A DNA stretch of 64,000 nucleotides from Schistosoma mansoni (taxonomy: Eukaryota > Platyhelminthes > Trematoda > Strigeidida > Schistosomatidae). The position numbers were made by a program, and so were the translations under genes. The stretch is from NCBI RefSeq assembly GCF_000237925.1, contig NC_031502.1:18784909-18848908 (forward strand), given 5' to 3'. The notes below the pieces were generated by a model, which ran no database searches, was not told where the DNA came from, and worked only from the letters and a program-made list of their open reading frames with translations. Positions 9,250 through 21,600 of this stretch are shown piece after piece. Within the stretch, counting starts at the first letter, position 1. The number at the start of each line of letters is the position of its first letter.

Positions 9250-11284
9250 GACAGAACTGTTTATTTTTAAGACCGCTGCATCAGTTTTAACGGATAAAGC
9301 CATTCCTTTTTTGGACATCGCAATTTTCTAAAGTTGACTAAGTCCGTTTCATACATATATATGTGAATAGAAACATCAGTTGTTTATGTGTGATATGTAC
9401 AGAGGCAATTTCATGGGCCGATCATTGTATACCATTGTTTTCATCTAAGGATCAACACAGTCGGGGATTATGCGGTAGACACCCTTGAATGGACTATATT
9501 TTAATTGAGTATTTGCAACAACAAGAAAAGAGCATGCGAATTTCTGCTGACCTGTACGCACGAACGATTCACCCTAAGATACTTATGGTGTATACAATTT
9601 TGCATAGAACTTATTTCCAAGGTGATTCGGTTGCTTTGTTCTATTTCGTCTCAAATCCGAGGCTAGAAGAACAGAAAAAACTTGCGTCCTGTCGTGCTCC
9701 TGTGTTACGTTTTGTGTTTTGAAACAGTTTTTATCCCTCCAAAAACATAGCGAAACGGAAACGAGGAGGAGAAGTTTCTCTCAATTTCACCTTATCTTAC
9801 GGCGGTTATTCAGAGCTATTGAGAATGTTGCTTAAGGGGGATGAAAGAAGTACGACGTTTGTAATGATGAAAAAGTGACGACCTCTGACTCTAAGATCAC
9901 TGATTGGTACCAATTGAACGTTCATTAACCTACCATAATCTCATTGTGAACTTACTCAAGCTGGAAAACAGGTCAGAAACTGTTTGCTCTCAAAGTAGGA
10001 TTATGTATATAAACTTCTGAACGGAAGTCCACACAGAGGGGCTTTGGTAGGCTATTCTATTTCCAAATATGTACTTTTATGTGGAATAACTAATTTGGGT
10101 TTTACACACTCGCTGAATTATGATGTACTATCTGTACTCGGGCATAATCAATTAATAGGTATCAGCATATATAAGCTTAAGTTTGGAATAAAAATAACAC
10201 ATTCTGTAGTTTGACTATCAAACCCCGACATTGTGATAACACAGTCAAGAACATAAAGTTAACAATAGTAGTAAAAATACTATATTAAGTGCAATAGGAC
10301 TTACTTGTTCTCGAATTTCGCATTAACTGTTCGTTTCTCTCAGAACAGAAGTAGATCTGACCCTAGTCCGACCGATTGACGATGTTAAAAAATATGCACA
10401 CTATCAACGGATTAGTCTTATCATCCACTTATTTCGCACTGGAGGTTATTTAAATTAAGTGCGTCAAATGGTAGGATGAGTTCGTGATACGTATATTTCA
10501 TACACTCATTGATCCAGATAGTCAACAATGGTAACAACGTGGAGGATTAGATCGTGGAAGGCAAGTGTGTAAACTCAGTTTCCTTATTTGAGCCTCAATA
10601 TTTATGGCCAGACAAAAGTAACCAAAAACGTCAATGAATAGGATGAGTAATACATATATACTCTCATATTAAAACAATCAATATTTATAAGTGATTAATG
10701 GACAAGGTCAAAAGGTAACTCAAGAAGCATGAATAAATTGGTCCGTCCGGAAACTAAAATAACCGATATGCGTTTGACATGGAACTAATCACTACAAGGC
10801 CTCCCTGTACAAAATAATGTGTCAATTTTTAGAAATACTTCTACTTTTTAAAATAACATTGAGGGGGTATATGATTGACTTTAAATGTGGCGAAAAATTG
10901 TGCCGTTTCTGATAGAGGGCAGCGGTACATCATTAGTGAATGTGTAATAAGTGTCATACTTATGTGAGATAATACACGAGTGTCTCATAGATACAGGTAA
11001 AAGCTGTTCAACTGACACAGTAAAGCAGACCAACGTTTATCTGATACGTGTAGATGATCATGACGAACTCGATTTTAGTGAGAAGATTAATGCATGACAT
11101 TCGTTTAATGAAGTCGGACAGCGCTATCAAAAATTGCCGCAGACCACTCGTGGTCTAGTACGGATGCACTACCGGGCGCCCTCAGCTAGGTGAGTCTATT
11201 ACATTGGTGTTGTCAACATCCAATGTCAAACACTTACAGAGATATTGATTTTGGAGATTTATTTACCGCTAAAATGCACATGAG
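9250..11284. other. Unassigned sequence between PLE and LINE relics
   Basis: Contains a plus-strand open frame of 77 codons (9489-9722) without recognisable domain or splice signals. I see no repeat in common with other parts of the window and no structured RNA. Confidence 0.3.
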
Positions 11285-11660
11285 CCACGGAAGGCTGTGT
11301 GGAACAACATTCTGGCTCACTCATATCTGTTACGCTCGTGGAGGAGCATAGACCGTACACCGGCATTCTCCATCCAACTCCGTACGTGCCAACCCTTTTC
11401 AGTTTTTTCCAGTCCCTATACACCTTCTTCATGTCTGCTTCCAATTCCCGACAAAGTATGTTCTTGTGTCTTCCTCTTTTCCGTTTCCGTTCAGGATTCC
11501 AAATCAGCACATACCTTGTGATACAATTTGGTGGTTTCTGCGATGTATATCCTATCCACCTCCAAGGTCTTGTTCTATTTTCATCTTCATTTGCCAGCCG
11601 GTTTTTTATCTTCCACTGTAGATTGTTGCTGATGGTATCCGGCCAATGGATATTAAATAA
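11285..11660 (-). pseudogene. RTE-type LINE (SR3/Perere-3-like) 3' coding fragment
   Basis: Minus-strand frame includes NIHWPDTISN, WRWIGYTSQKPPNCITR, NPERKRKRGR and GVGWRMPVYGLCS, the C-terminal block seen in better form at 52620-52996. It is truncated upstream and mutated. Its antisense gives the plus-strand frame at 11299-11706, which is not a gene. Confidence 0.8.
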
Positions 11661-11784
11661 TTTACAAGTAATACTAACTCGTAGTGACGTTATTAAGTAT
11701 TTGTGAAGTGAGCATGAAAATGGAAATATACAGCATTCAGTGATTTTAGCGTAAACATGCGTATTACAAATCAATTTTATCGTA

Positions 11785-11860
11785 TTATCAGTCAGTCAGT
11801 TAAAGGCAGAGTAAAACCTGGCACTTGTGTACATTGGTCCAGATCGGCATATAGATATAA
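11785..11860 (-). pseudogene. SR2-like LINE 3' terminus relic
   Basis: About 75 bp align with the 3' end at 957-1030 (CAGTCAGTTA, a CCTGGCAC/CCAGGCAC block, then GGTCCA). It is the TGAC-tailed end of a minus-strand insertion, lying next to the SR3-like fragment. Confidence 0.6.
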
Positions 11861-11864
11861 TACA

Positions 11865-14800
11865 AAAGGCTGGCTCAAGATGTTTCAGCGGAATTTTATG
11901 TGTTATTGCAGTACTTGTTGAAATTGATAGAAATAGTCACTGGAGCTAGCAATTTCGTGAGAAAGTTTAATTTGAAGACATAGATGTCTAAAAATTCTTT
12001 CTATGGTAAATTACTGCACCGAGTGATAAAATAACAATACTGTCAAAGAGATGACTTATTGATGAGTTTTGTGGATCACTAACGTAGATGATCTGAGTCA
12101 AGTAATCGGGGACCCACTCGAGACAGACGTGAACGATGCAACGAACCAACTAACTTCAAAGTTACACCTTGCGTTTAGCACCTAACGCGGATTTCTCTTT
12201 CGTCAAATCAAGGTACTATGGATGATTTGAAGAACGTATGACATAAAGGACGTTATTACAGAAATATATTAATGAAAGTACGTACAAGAAAGATAATACG
12301 ACCTTCATCGCGTGGACCAGTCCATAGCGTGCGATAAGCTGATGCGTTTTGATTGTCCATGAGCTTGACGAGGATCGGTGAACTGTTATACGGTCAGTGA
12401 CCAGACTGCCTGATGGTTTGTCTGCGGCCCAGTGAAATTTCACTGGCCCTACAATGTGAACCGAAATACTGGTTTTCTGTGGAAGGTTTTCGCTATGGAA
12501 GATTCCCAACATTATAGGGTTGAAACGCATGACTGTAGGTAAAATTACTTTATGTGGATAGGCTATTTGATGCTATTTTGTCCTTCGTTGTACTGCGCAG
12601 AGTAATGACAAAATTAACAGGCGATTCAGAGTTGTTGACAAGAACAACTGGGTATTATCCATAGCATCAGCAGTTTGTGCGCTGAGAATCGGTATTGAAT
12701 CAGCTAACTTTATAGTTTACTGATTTAGTCTAAAGTCAAATTGTTAAGACTGACATCGCCCCATACTTAGGTCATATCTTAAAAACTGCGATCAGTTTGT
12801 AAGTTAACAGTTGTCTATAAAACTTAAGGTAAAGAAATTGTTGATCTTCGAAAGTCCCCAGACGATAGCCTAGCTTACTTGTTGAGTCCTGAACAGGTTA
12901 AATGCAAAATAAGTATATCAACTACCGATTCTACAGAACAATTAGCATTAAGTCAAGATTACTGTCAGCTTATTTGATAGGTTTTCTGTGTTTATGGTTC
13001 AAAACTGAAACCTTTCCCGAAAACTAAGTAGAGAAATCTATAAATGTCGCAGGAATTTAAGAGGTTTTAAGTGGTTTACCTTAGAAATATTGTCTACTGT
13101 GTCCTTTCACCTAACCCAATAAGTGCTCATCTACATAACGGCAAATTTTTAATTCAGCAAACAATTTTACTTTGCCTTTCGTAAATACTGAACATTTTAA
13201 GTGGAGCGATAGGCTCTAGAAGCATGAGATCTGAGGTTCAATGATTGTTATTATATTAGGCATTTGTTTATTCACCACTGTCATGGAACGTTTTTCATTG
13301 CGGTCACTATACCAAAATTTGACTGCTTTTTCTGTTTATAGAACACTTGGAGGAACTTCTACTTCTACATGGTAAACACACTAACAGCTTTATTTCAAAT
13401 GACAAAGGTATGAAAGTATTGATTATCCCTGAGACATGTCCATGCTTTTTTTACATTTTGATACACAATTTCATTTACAATATGTCACCCTTTTAACTGT
13501 GATGTTGACGTATAAGACGTTTGTTATTGTAAATGTTGACCATGTAGTATTGCATTGATAATGTTAATACACTGTGATTTTGTGTACACATTATGTTGCC
13601 TTTTAGGAATCGTTTACTTAGTTCCATGTAGATCGCTTATACAATCTTTTTGTTAACAGTCGCCTGAAGCCAGAGTACCCTGTTATTAAAACGAAGTCCT
13701 GTTATACTCGTTATCCTTATACTGGATGACTGAGAATAAATGAATTGAGTGAGAAATAGAATACCAATGTTCTTGAATGCACATATAAGTACTTGAGTTA
13801 TCTAGCATTTTGAAAGTATAAAGCGATCAAAGTATAATGTCTCTGAGGTAATAGTAATATTTGAAAAACGTAATTAGGCCTCCTTTTGGTTTGCTTGGAT
13901 TATCAGTGACATTCAGAATCATAGGCAATTGTACTACAATGGAAACAAATTGAGTTGTAGCGATTATTTTGACAGTTACATGTACAAAAAGATATCATAT
14001 ACGAAAATAAATGTGAAATTGTACGAATTTAATATAATATGTTGCTGCCAGGTCAGATACACGTTTTTTAAAGGCACGACTTACAATTCACAACATTCTT
14101 TTGCATGTAACATACTTCCAAATTGAAGTCGTTAAATAAATGAAATTAATAAAAATAAGAGACAGTACATTCGTGCAGGTGTCTCAAAGAGTTAATGATT
14201 AGGCTTGTGTTTTCCTATTGCAATATGAGTGCAATTTATACAACGTTTTTCGAAAATAGCGTCCCATCCACGTTGCGAACCAGGGCGTTATTGCGTTAGA
14301 GTTCTGGTCCTGCTAAGTATTTGTGCAACACAGCTTTTAACAAAGTTTACAGTTGTTATAAAGTACATATAAAGGGTGCTTGGTATGGGCTGTGACCCCG
14401 ATAAACGCGTACGTTAAGTTGGTTTTAGGCGTAAGAAGCCAAATTATTGTGAGATGAGAGTGAGATGCAGAAAAAGAGAAACAAAGGTGCGGCAAATCCC
14501 TTGGATATGAACGCTCAACACTGCTTAGCAGTTTGTAGGGGTAACAGAAAAACGTATGACAATTAAGTAGATAAAACTCATACTAGTTGCTGTTGCTACT
14601 GTGAGATGTGGTTATAGCCTTCACACAGGAGGATATGATAATAAAGAACAATGAGTTTGATTATGTAACGGGTTGGAACGAGTTCAGATGATGAAAGGGA
14701 AGTCGAAGATAGAATAAGAAAGACTATGTAGCAGTAGATGAATCCCTTAAACAAATAGTTTCGTAAGTCTCTAACATTTGATACTGACCTGGCCAGTTTT

Positions 14801-15060
14801 GGTGGATACATCTAGCTGAAGACACTCAGTCACGCACCCGCGTCAGATCACGACTGGGCATGTCGTGCTACTTACCTCTCACAACCTTGAGCCAGCTTAG
14901 ATTAAATGCTTCCCAATACACCGACTGTAAGGTCCATTTTGAAGGTTTTGTGTGTAAAAATCCCTCCATGCATGCATTTCCAGCTTTTTCTCATTGGTTT
15001 CTTTAGTTGTACATTTTGTTAGTCTTTTTGATGTCGTTTGAGATGATAATATTTTATTTC
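11865..15060. other. Unassigned sequence; two weak exon candidates
   Basis: A minus-strand frame of 104 codons (12530-12216) has no known domain. On the plus strand, 13342-13371 is a 30-bp segment with a good acceptor (CTGTTTATAG) and donor (GTAAAC). Its phase would allow joining to the RRP15-like first exon at 15874, but nothing else supports that. No repeats were recognised. Confidence 0.25.
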
Positions 15061-15066
15061 ATAATA

Positions 15067-15862
15067 GTTTTCCATATTAGTCAAAATAACCTGGATAAAT
15101 TATCTGAATGGTCTCTAACCTGGCAGTTGCCAATAAATACTTCCAAGTGTATTATAATGCATATTGGTTATCAACGTACAGATACTTACATGATGAATAA
15201 CATTGAGCTACCTGTTGTTCAGACACACAATGACTTGGGAGTCATCGGTAGCCAGGACTGAAAAACTACTGGACACTGCCGTGCACTAGCCACCGAAAGT
15301 TCTGGGACTTTATGGTCAATACGTAGGGCCCTAAGCCATATCGGCGCTATAACTTTCTTGACTTTTTATGCAGTATTCGTGCATCCTAAACTTGAGATCT
15401 GCATACAAGCGGCTAGCTCCTGCTTAAAGAAGGATAGTGAGCCTTTGGAGAAGATTCAGAAAACAGCAACTAAGCTGATTCCTGGAATAGCGAAGCTCCC
15501 GTATCATGTTCAACTTATTAAACTAAACCTATTTCCATTGCCATATCGAAAAACTGGAGGTGACTTGATTACGGTTTTCAAAGTGCTTAGTGACTAATTT
15601 ACATCTGATATGCCCTCATTTTCCTTGTCTTCCAAAACAGAGAATTTACAGAACACTTCGAAAAAGTTCACAAACCCAGAACAAATTACTTGTCAGCTAA
15701 CTATTGACGTACCCATTGAATCATCAACGAATGGAATTCATTAAATCTATCCGTCGAATCTTTCAAAAAAAACGTTGAATCAACTGAGAAACCATCATTG
15801 CCATTACTAACACAGGCCATCTAACCTCCTGTTCTTTACAAGCTGAAACGAAGTTTGAAAGT
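15067..15862 (+). pseudogene. CR1-type LINE 3' fragment (SR1/Pido-like)
   Basis: Plus-strand frames give LSEWSLTWQLPINTSKC, IELPVVQTHNDLGVI, FVHPKLEICIQAASSC, KIQKTATKLIPGIAKLPYH and GDLITVFKVLSD, the post-polymerase region of CR1-clade reverse transcriptases in flukes. Stops and frameshifts are frequent. The element's last codons (LYKLKRSL-like) end at about 15860, only 12 bp before the splice acceptor of the RRP15-like exon. Confidence 0.75.
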
Positions 15863-15875
15863 TTGCGTTGTAGGG

Positions 15876-16422
15876 ATGGGTTTCAAGGTTATTCGTGAAA
15901 TTTTGCTTCAACTGCTTGAAGAAAATATCCCAAAAGATTCTCATCCTATCCTATGCTTAGCAAAAACTGACCAAGAGCGTGCAAAGGCTAAAAAACATCG
16001 TGAGGGTATTGACGATGAGGACGAGGGTTTACTAATCAGTAATGCCCGAAAAAAGCGACGTATTTGGCTTAAACAGGTAAGTTTGATGTATAACTAACAG
16101 TTAATATTATTAGGCGTACGTATCACCAATCGCCTTTGCAGGAATTCAACGTAACACAGGTGATAAAGCTACTCGTGATGTAACATCCCGTGAATACTTG
16201 TCAGAATTTGAACGAGAAAAGCGTTTACGCCGTCAAGCTACTAGAGGGACAGTCGCTCTTTTTAATGCTGTTAAGCAACATCAAACAAATATAGGAAGGC
16301 AGCTTCAAGGGTCGAAAACCGGTTTCGAAGAAGAAAGAATTCTTACACAGGTTACAACTTCGGATTTTTTAGACCGTCTTTCTGCTGGAATAAGCGCTCC
16401 CAAGTTGTCCAAAACCCACTAA
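15876..16422 (+). CDS. RRP15: RRP15-like ribosome biogenesis protein
   Basis: Exon 15876-16076 joins in frame across a 37-bp GT-AG intron (16077-16113) to exon 16114-16422, giving 169 residues from ATG 15876. Matches to the RRP15 family: an N-terminal GFKVIREIL block (family GWA-V-x-KIL), a lysine-rich helix (KAKKHREG), then REYLSEFEREKRLRRQATRG with TVALFNAVKQHQ and the downstream TTSDFLDRLSAG. RRP15 acts in the nucleolus in pre-60S assembly and 27S/32S rRNA processing. Human RRP15 is ~280 residues with a long acidic N-terminus that is absent here. Either ATG 15876 is the start, or an upstream exon splices to the acceptor at 15872-15873; the 30-bp candidate at 13342 would fit the phase. A CR1 LINE end sits 12 bp before this acceptor. 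Confidence 0.8.
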
Positions 16423-16594
16423 ACAGAGGTCAATCATTTTGTACAGTACTTTTTGGTGGAGCAATACATATTCAGTGTTTTTGTTACTGGTTCTCACTTT
16501 GCTAGAGTAATTTTGGAAAATATGTTTCTAAGTTCCAATGTTGTATAATCTTTTGTTTTGTAATTCCCCAAGTAGTAGTCCCCAAATCCTTCTG

Positions 16595-16600
16595 AATAAA
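16595..16600 (+). terminator. RRP15 poly(A) signal AATAAA
   Basis: First canonical AATAAA on the plus strand after the RRP15 stop, 173 nt downstream, in AT-rich sequence. A reasonable 3' UTR length. Confidence 0.5.
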
Positions 16601-16604
16601 CATA

Positions 16605-18445
16605 CTGATTAGTATCTGTCCTGTTCCAGAGTCTTTTCGATCCATTTTGGTTTTTAATTCCAGGTTCCTAGCTTCTGTGATGCTAAGTTCATAGTAACGA
16701 CTGAAAGTGATCTGATTGGTTTTTAGGAATGTATATATTTTCCTTTCTCAGCGACTGGTGTCTTTTCCTCCGATTTCGTGGTTCATACTTGCCATTTTCC
16801 TAACGTGTTTAGCTCCACGTTCAAATTTGGTAAGATAACCCCTAGTTCGTTTACTTAATGTAATCTTCCAGGAGCTTGCGTCATTCATTGCCAGTAATAA
16901 ATCAAGGTATTCCACGTCTTAGCTTTTGAGGAATGTTGTTAGACTTTGGGATCAGATTCATGTTGTGCATACTTCGCCTTTGGCTAGTTTGTCTGATTAG
17001 ACTCTTGTCCACGTAGTTCTATATATTTAGTTGGGTATCTTATTCTGTTTTAAACCAATGTATTTATCGTAGCAAGTGAAATGTGATTGTGACTCAATTG
17101 TAACCGTAGCGTTGTTAAGGGGCAATACTGGGTCAAATAGTTTGACGAACTGGGAAGGGAGCTACATAATTTTATCTTTCGAAATCAATATTAGATGATA
17201 CTAGATTCATCTAGCTTTTGGGGAAGGGAGCATAGTATCTGGCTGTTAATATCGAGACCTTGGGTGATCCCTGTCATCAGCGATATAATGCAGCTTACAA
17301 ATTTATTGAGTCACCTTCATACATTTTTCAATGCTTAATTCAACTGTTATCAAAGGCATCCTTTTGATAAATGTATCAGTATAGTGACCGAAATTTCTGT
17401 TTTCTTGATACATTCAATTGTATGGTTTCATTTGTCATAAGATGTATATACCAAGATACAATCTACAAAACATCAGGTTTATTGAGCGGTTTCAGAACTC
17501 TATTCTGTTGTCTAATTTTACTGTTATAATTAAACAGTAAAAAGCTTAGTAGAATAGGGTATTGAATGACACCACTGAGATCCATTTATTATAAATAAAT
17601 AGAGGACGAAGTACGTAATAAGTATGTAAACTAGCTAACTAACGAAGGAATGTGTTGAACAGCATGTTTCGACTAAGATGACAGAAAAAGTAGGTTTCGT
17701 TGATTTGGGAAAGTCCTTCTTTCTGCTCTTGAAAAATGCACTGGAAAACTACTTTCAAATCATAAATGGGCTCGTTCGTAAAGCCTATTCAGTGGTCTAT
17801 AGCATGTGAATTTGTATAGGATTCTACACACAATGTAGATCTGAATGGTTAAGTTTATGCATTTCTACTGCTGATGTAATAGTAGCTGTTGTTAGTTAGA
17901 TGTTTTATTTCCATGAAATTGTCGCTTATTAGTTGTATATATTGTCTCGAGAAATGATCGTACCTTCTGTGCTATGAAAAATCTTTATCTGTTTCTTGAT
18001 ACCTTTGGACACTGAATTTTTCTTTCGGCTGGTGAGTTCTGAGAGTATTTCACGCAGTAGTTTGTAAGTGCTTGGTTACAATGACAAAATCCACCACAAT
18101 TTATACAATATTCTGTCGCTGCTAGCAGGTTTTAAAAACGTACTGGAATTTTGAAGTCAGTTCAAGTTTAGTGGACAAAGTATGTCCACCGTCATCATTT
18201 CAGATTATTACTAGAGACGTGCAAGAGAAGTTTGTGGCTATTACTCGTTTTTTGAAGCAACGATATCTTTACAGAAGGTCCTCTAATTAGCTTATACTAC
18301 AAGGTTGATATAAAGTGGATTCGCGGTTAGTTGTTTTAGTTGGTATCTCTTTTCCTAGACACCATTTATGAGGATGAAGTCAGTGTTAATCGTAGTTAAA
18401 AATATTTATTATTGAATCAAAGCAAAATAGTTTATTGGCAACTTA
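16605..18445. other. Intergenic, nothing recognised
   Basis: No domain, repeat or RNA structure that I can support. Compositionally similar to other spacers. Confidence 0.35.
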
Positions 18446-18514
18446 TTAACCTTGGCCTCAAGATCGAAGCGGAAGTGTCTAGGTTTCGTTCAAATCATGG
18501 GCCGATCAATGTTA

Positions 18515-18605
18515 GACCACCAATGCAAACCTAAAAACACTGGATGGCCGCTTCGTCCTAGTTTACGACTCCTCAACTATGAGATTCAACAATCTTCAAA
18601 ACCCC
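18515..18605 (-). repeat. Degenerate hammerhead-SINE relic
   Basis: Minus strand reads TTGAGGAGTC, then AGGACGAAGCGGCCATCCAG. This matches the hammerhead block of the palindrome at 27.4 kb, but C3 of the CUGANGA core is U and GAAA is GAAG, so it should be inactive. The flanks share CAACAATCTTC with the relic at 61.9 kb, so these two form one subfamily. Confidence 0.6.
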
Positions 18606-21600
18606 AAAATGAAAAATACTTGGGTTTGTTTATTGATAAGTGATATGACGAGATAAAAAGATAAAATCAAATTTTGACTAGTGATATTTGGTCCGTAATA
18701 CTTCCGTTTTCAACTGAATGTGATGATTATTCAGAGTAATATTTGTTTGGTTTCACAGTATGATATTTTATTTGATATTACATTGATTTATTTGACTCAT
18801 GTTTATTCAAGATACAATACTCTTGTATTAAATTAACATGACTCTTGCTCAGCATGACACGCAGCATGCGACTTGTTATAACTCGGGAATTTTATTTTAA
18901 TTAATAGTCAAAATGGGTATACAATCAATATATAAAGGGATTTATTATCGACTAGGCTTATCATCGTGTTCTGGGCTTAATGAATCTTCACTTTTACCAA
19001 TCTTATTGCTCTTACTTCGCGTCGTGGGAATTGTAGTGGTTTCTAGTTTTTCTTTTCAAGTATAAATAATTATTGATACGGATGTAGCTATAAGAACAAT
19101 TAGATAAGTTCAAGAACCTATCTAGTGTCACTATACTTTCGAAATATATCGACTCATATTAGAAACTAAGTCAATATAAAGGGTATCTAGATAAAACTTG
19201 GTAGGATAAAACGCTGAGAAATTGTGCAGACATGCGAAAATATTATTGATGATTTTTGGAGGAATCTACTTCAAGCGAAGCAGTACTTGAGAAGCTTTCA
19301 ATGGTCTATCTTTCTTCGAACTTACTTTTCACTGTAAACTGACGTCAACTGTAGTACCATTGGAAACTAGAGATTTTATATCTTCAAACCAGTTGAATAT
19401 ATTTTAGTGTTTATGCAAAAGACAAAATAAAATTTAAGAAGGTCTATGATGAGTTATATCTAGTGAAGTTTGAATTCGTTGAACTGCATAGTCCAGGGAT
19501 TGGCAACGAGTATAAATCGACCTCACATTTCAATATAAGTGATAAACTAATGATCTACATAGCGTTTTTATTTACATTCAGTGTCAGGGAACAGTGCCAA
19601 GTACAGAAACCAACGGAACGTCGCACGCAAAACATATCAAAGTCACCGAGAAAATACTAGTCTGAAAACGATCTATACTAGATTCAGACAGGTTATGAAT
19701 ATCTAGCATTTATATGAACAGTAAATTAGACCACATATAGCCATCAAGCATTCACATTTGAGAGGAAATGGCTGTCCACATGGTACTCCTGGTTTACTTA
19801 GTCACAATTTAACTGTTCAGTAGAGAACATTAGACTGTCAGTAAGGGGTTCATTCTTTTATATGATACGTAATAGCCAGTGTGTTTCGGTTTACTTTGAG
19901 TCGGAACAGTTTCAGTTTGTCCTGTTAATATAGTTAATAATTTGATGATAACGATGGACCTTATTTCCGCTGGTAGTTTCGGGTTAAGTTTGTGAACTTA
20001 CCATAGCACTATCCTGCCGTTGACTTATGCATTTTTAGTACTAAAACTTTCTTCATTCCTCTCCGTCCAATAAAATCAATAGTCACCAAAATTAAGTCAT
20101 TGGTTACTAACACTCTATGGCGACCCGAAAATAAAGAACAATTTGTGAGCTCACGTTTGCCAATAATTATGTATAAGAATAATTTAGCATGCACTGGCGA
20201 AATGATCCCGAACGTTACCAAGGACAAAGGAGGTGTGTCTGTATGTATGTTTGTATGTCTGTATGAACGATGTTCAGTGCATTACTCTATCCTCCAAATC
20301 CACATCACATCGCTGGATTAATTTCGCGAATTTCATCTACATGAAGATAATAATCTGCAATACGCTCTTTGCTAACGCTGATCAAACAGATTTGACCACT
20401 AGCTTTTCGAATATATTTCGTTTCCATTGAATGCGCAAAACCAACAACGAAAATTTACTTGTCTATCAAATTTTGGCTCTGTATATAAATTTAATGGCAA
20501 TACTAATATCCATTGCCCCCATCCATCGTAAAACTTTTGTTCTGAAAACCCTATTTCGGTTATTCTTTAAGCATTACAGAGAACTCATCACCAACAGCTT
20601 CAGCAACAACCGAAGGCTTTTTGAGCCCATATCACCTTTTGTGTTAAGTACATCTAATTAGTAACATCATTTTAAGTATATGTTACCAAATGAATGACCT
20701 CCAACTCTAAATGAAATTATAGTATATGTATATAGTGTTATAGTTAAACGAAATTGTTTAAATAGAATACAAATCGGAAACCTATTTACTAGTGATGCTT
20801 TATCAATCCACCGATTTCATCCTAATCGTTGTGTACATAAAGTTCATATTCAAATTCTCAGGCTTCCATAGTTATAACTTCATTCGCATCACCAGTACTC
20901 AATAATCTTTTATTATTACCTATTTATTATTTCTTCATATTCATAAAATGGATATTTATCTATGGCGTATAAAATATCTTCATCAACTGTTTGATTATGA
21001 CATAACTTAAGTTTTGTACTTGATATTTCAAGAAATATTTGACTCAGTACTACTCTATATTCGCAATCTCTTAATATTCTCCAAGTTGAAATTATCTTCC
21101 ATCCGTAATCTATTCGAAACTTGAAAACACTTCCAATTACTTTTTAAATGACCCAATATTGGTCTATTTTATTATAGAAATATTAGTTAATTATAAAGAA
21201 GATTGTCCAGCATTAATAAATGACGTAGCTGTAAAGCGAATTTCCTCCCCTGAATTGTTTTAATTTCCTCTTCAGTGGCATTTTTGGGTTATGTTTCGAT
21301 ATAATAGATTATTACAAACAACTGATCAAAATAAAATTTCTTCTTTTATCTCTACACAAGTCCTCAGAAGAATTTAACTTCTTTCCATGACCATAATCAG
21401 ATTATTAATCTTGATAATAAATAAATTTTATGAAGAAATGGATAAGAATGCTGTTAACAGAAACTTTATAACACGAAATTTCAATTATACTGATGTTATT
21501 CAAACAGTAACGTCTTTGTTTTGTTTCCTTCAATTTGTTTACAGTTTTATTTATTTTTTGTTACCAAGGTAATGGCGCTGGATCATTGTTGTGTCGATAT

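Noticed and set aside
11299-11706. 135-codon plus-strand ORF
   Set aside because: Exact antisense of the SR3-like LINE fragment.
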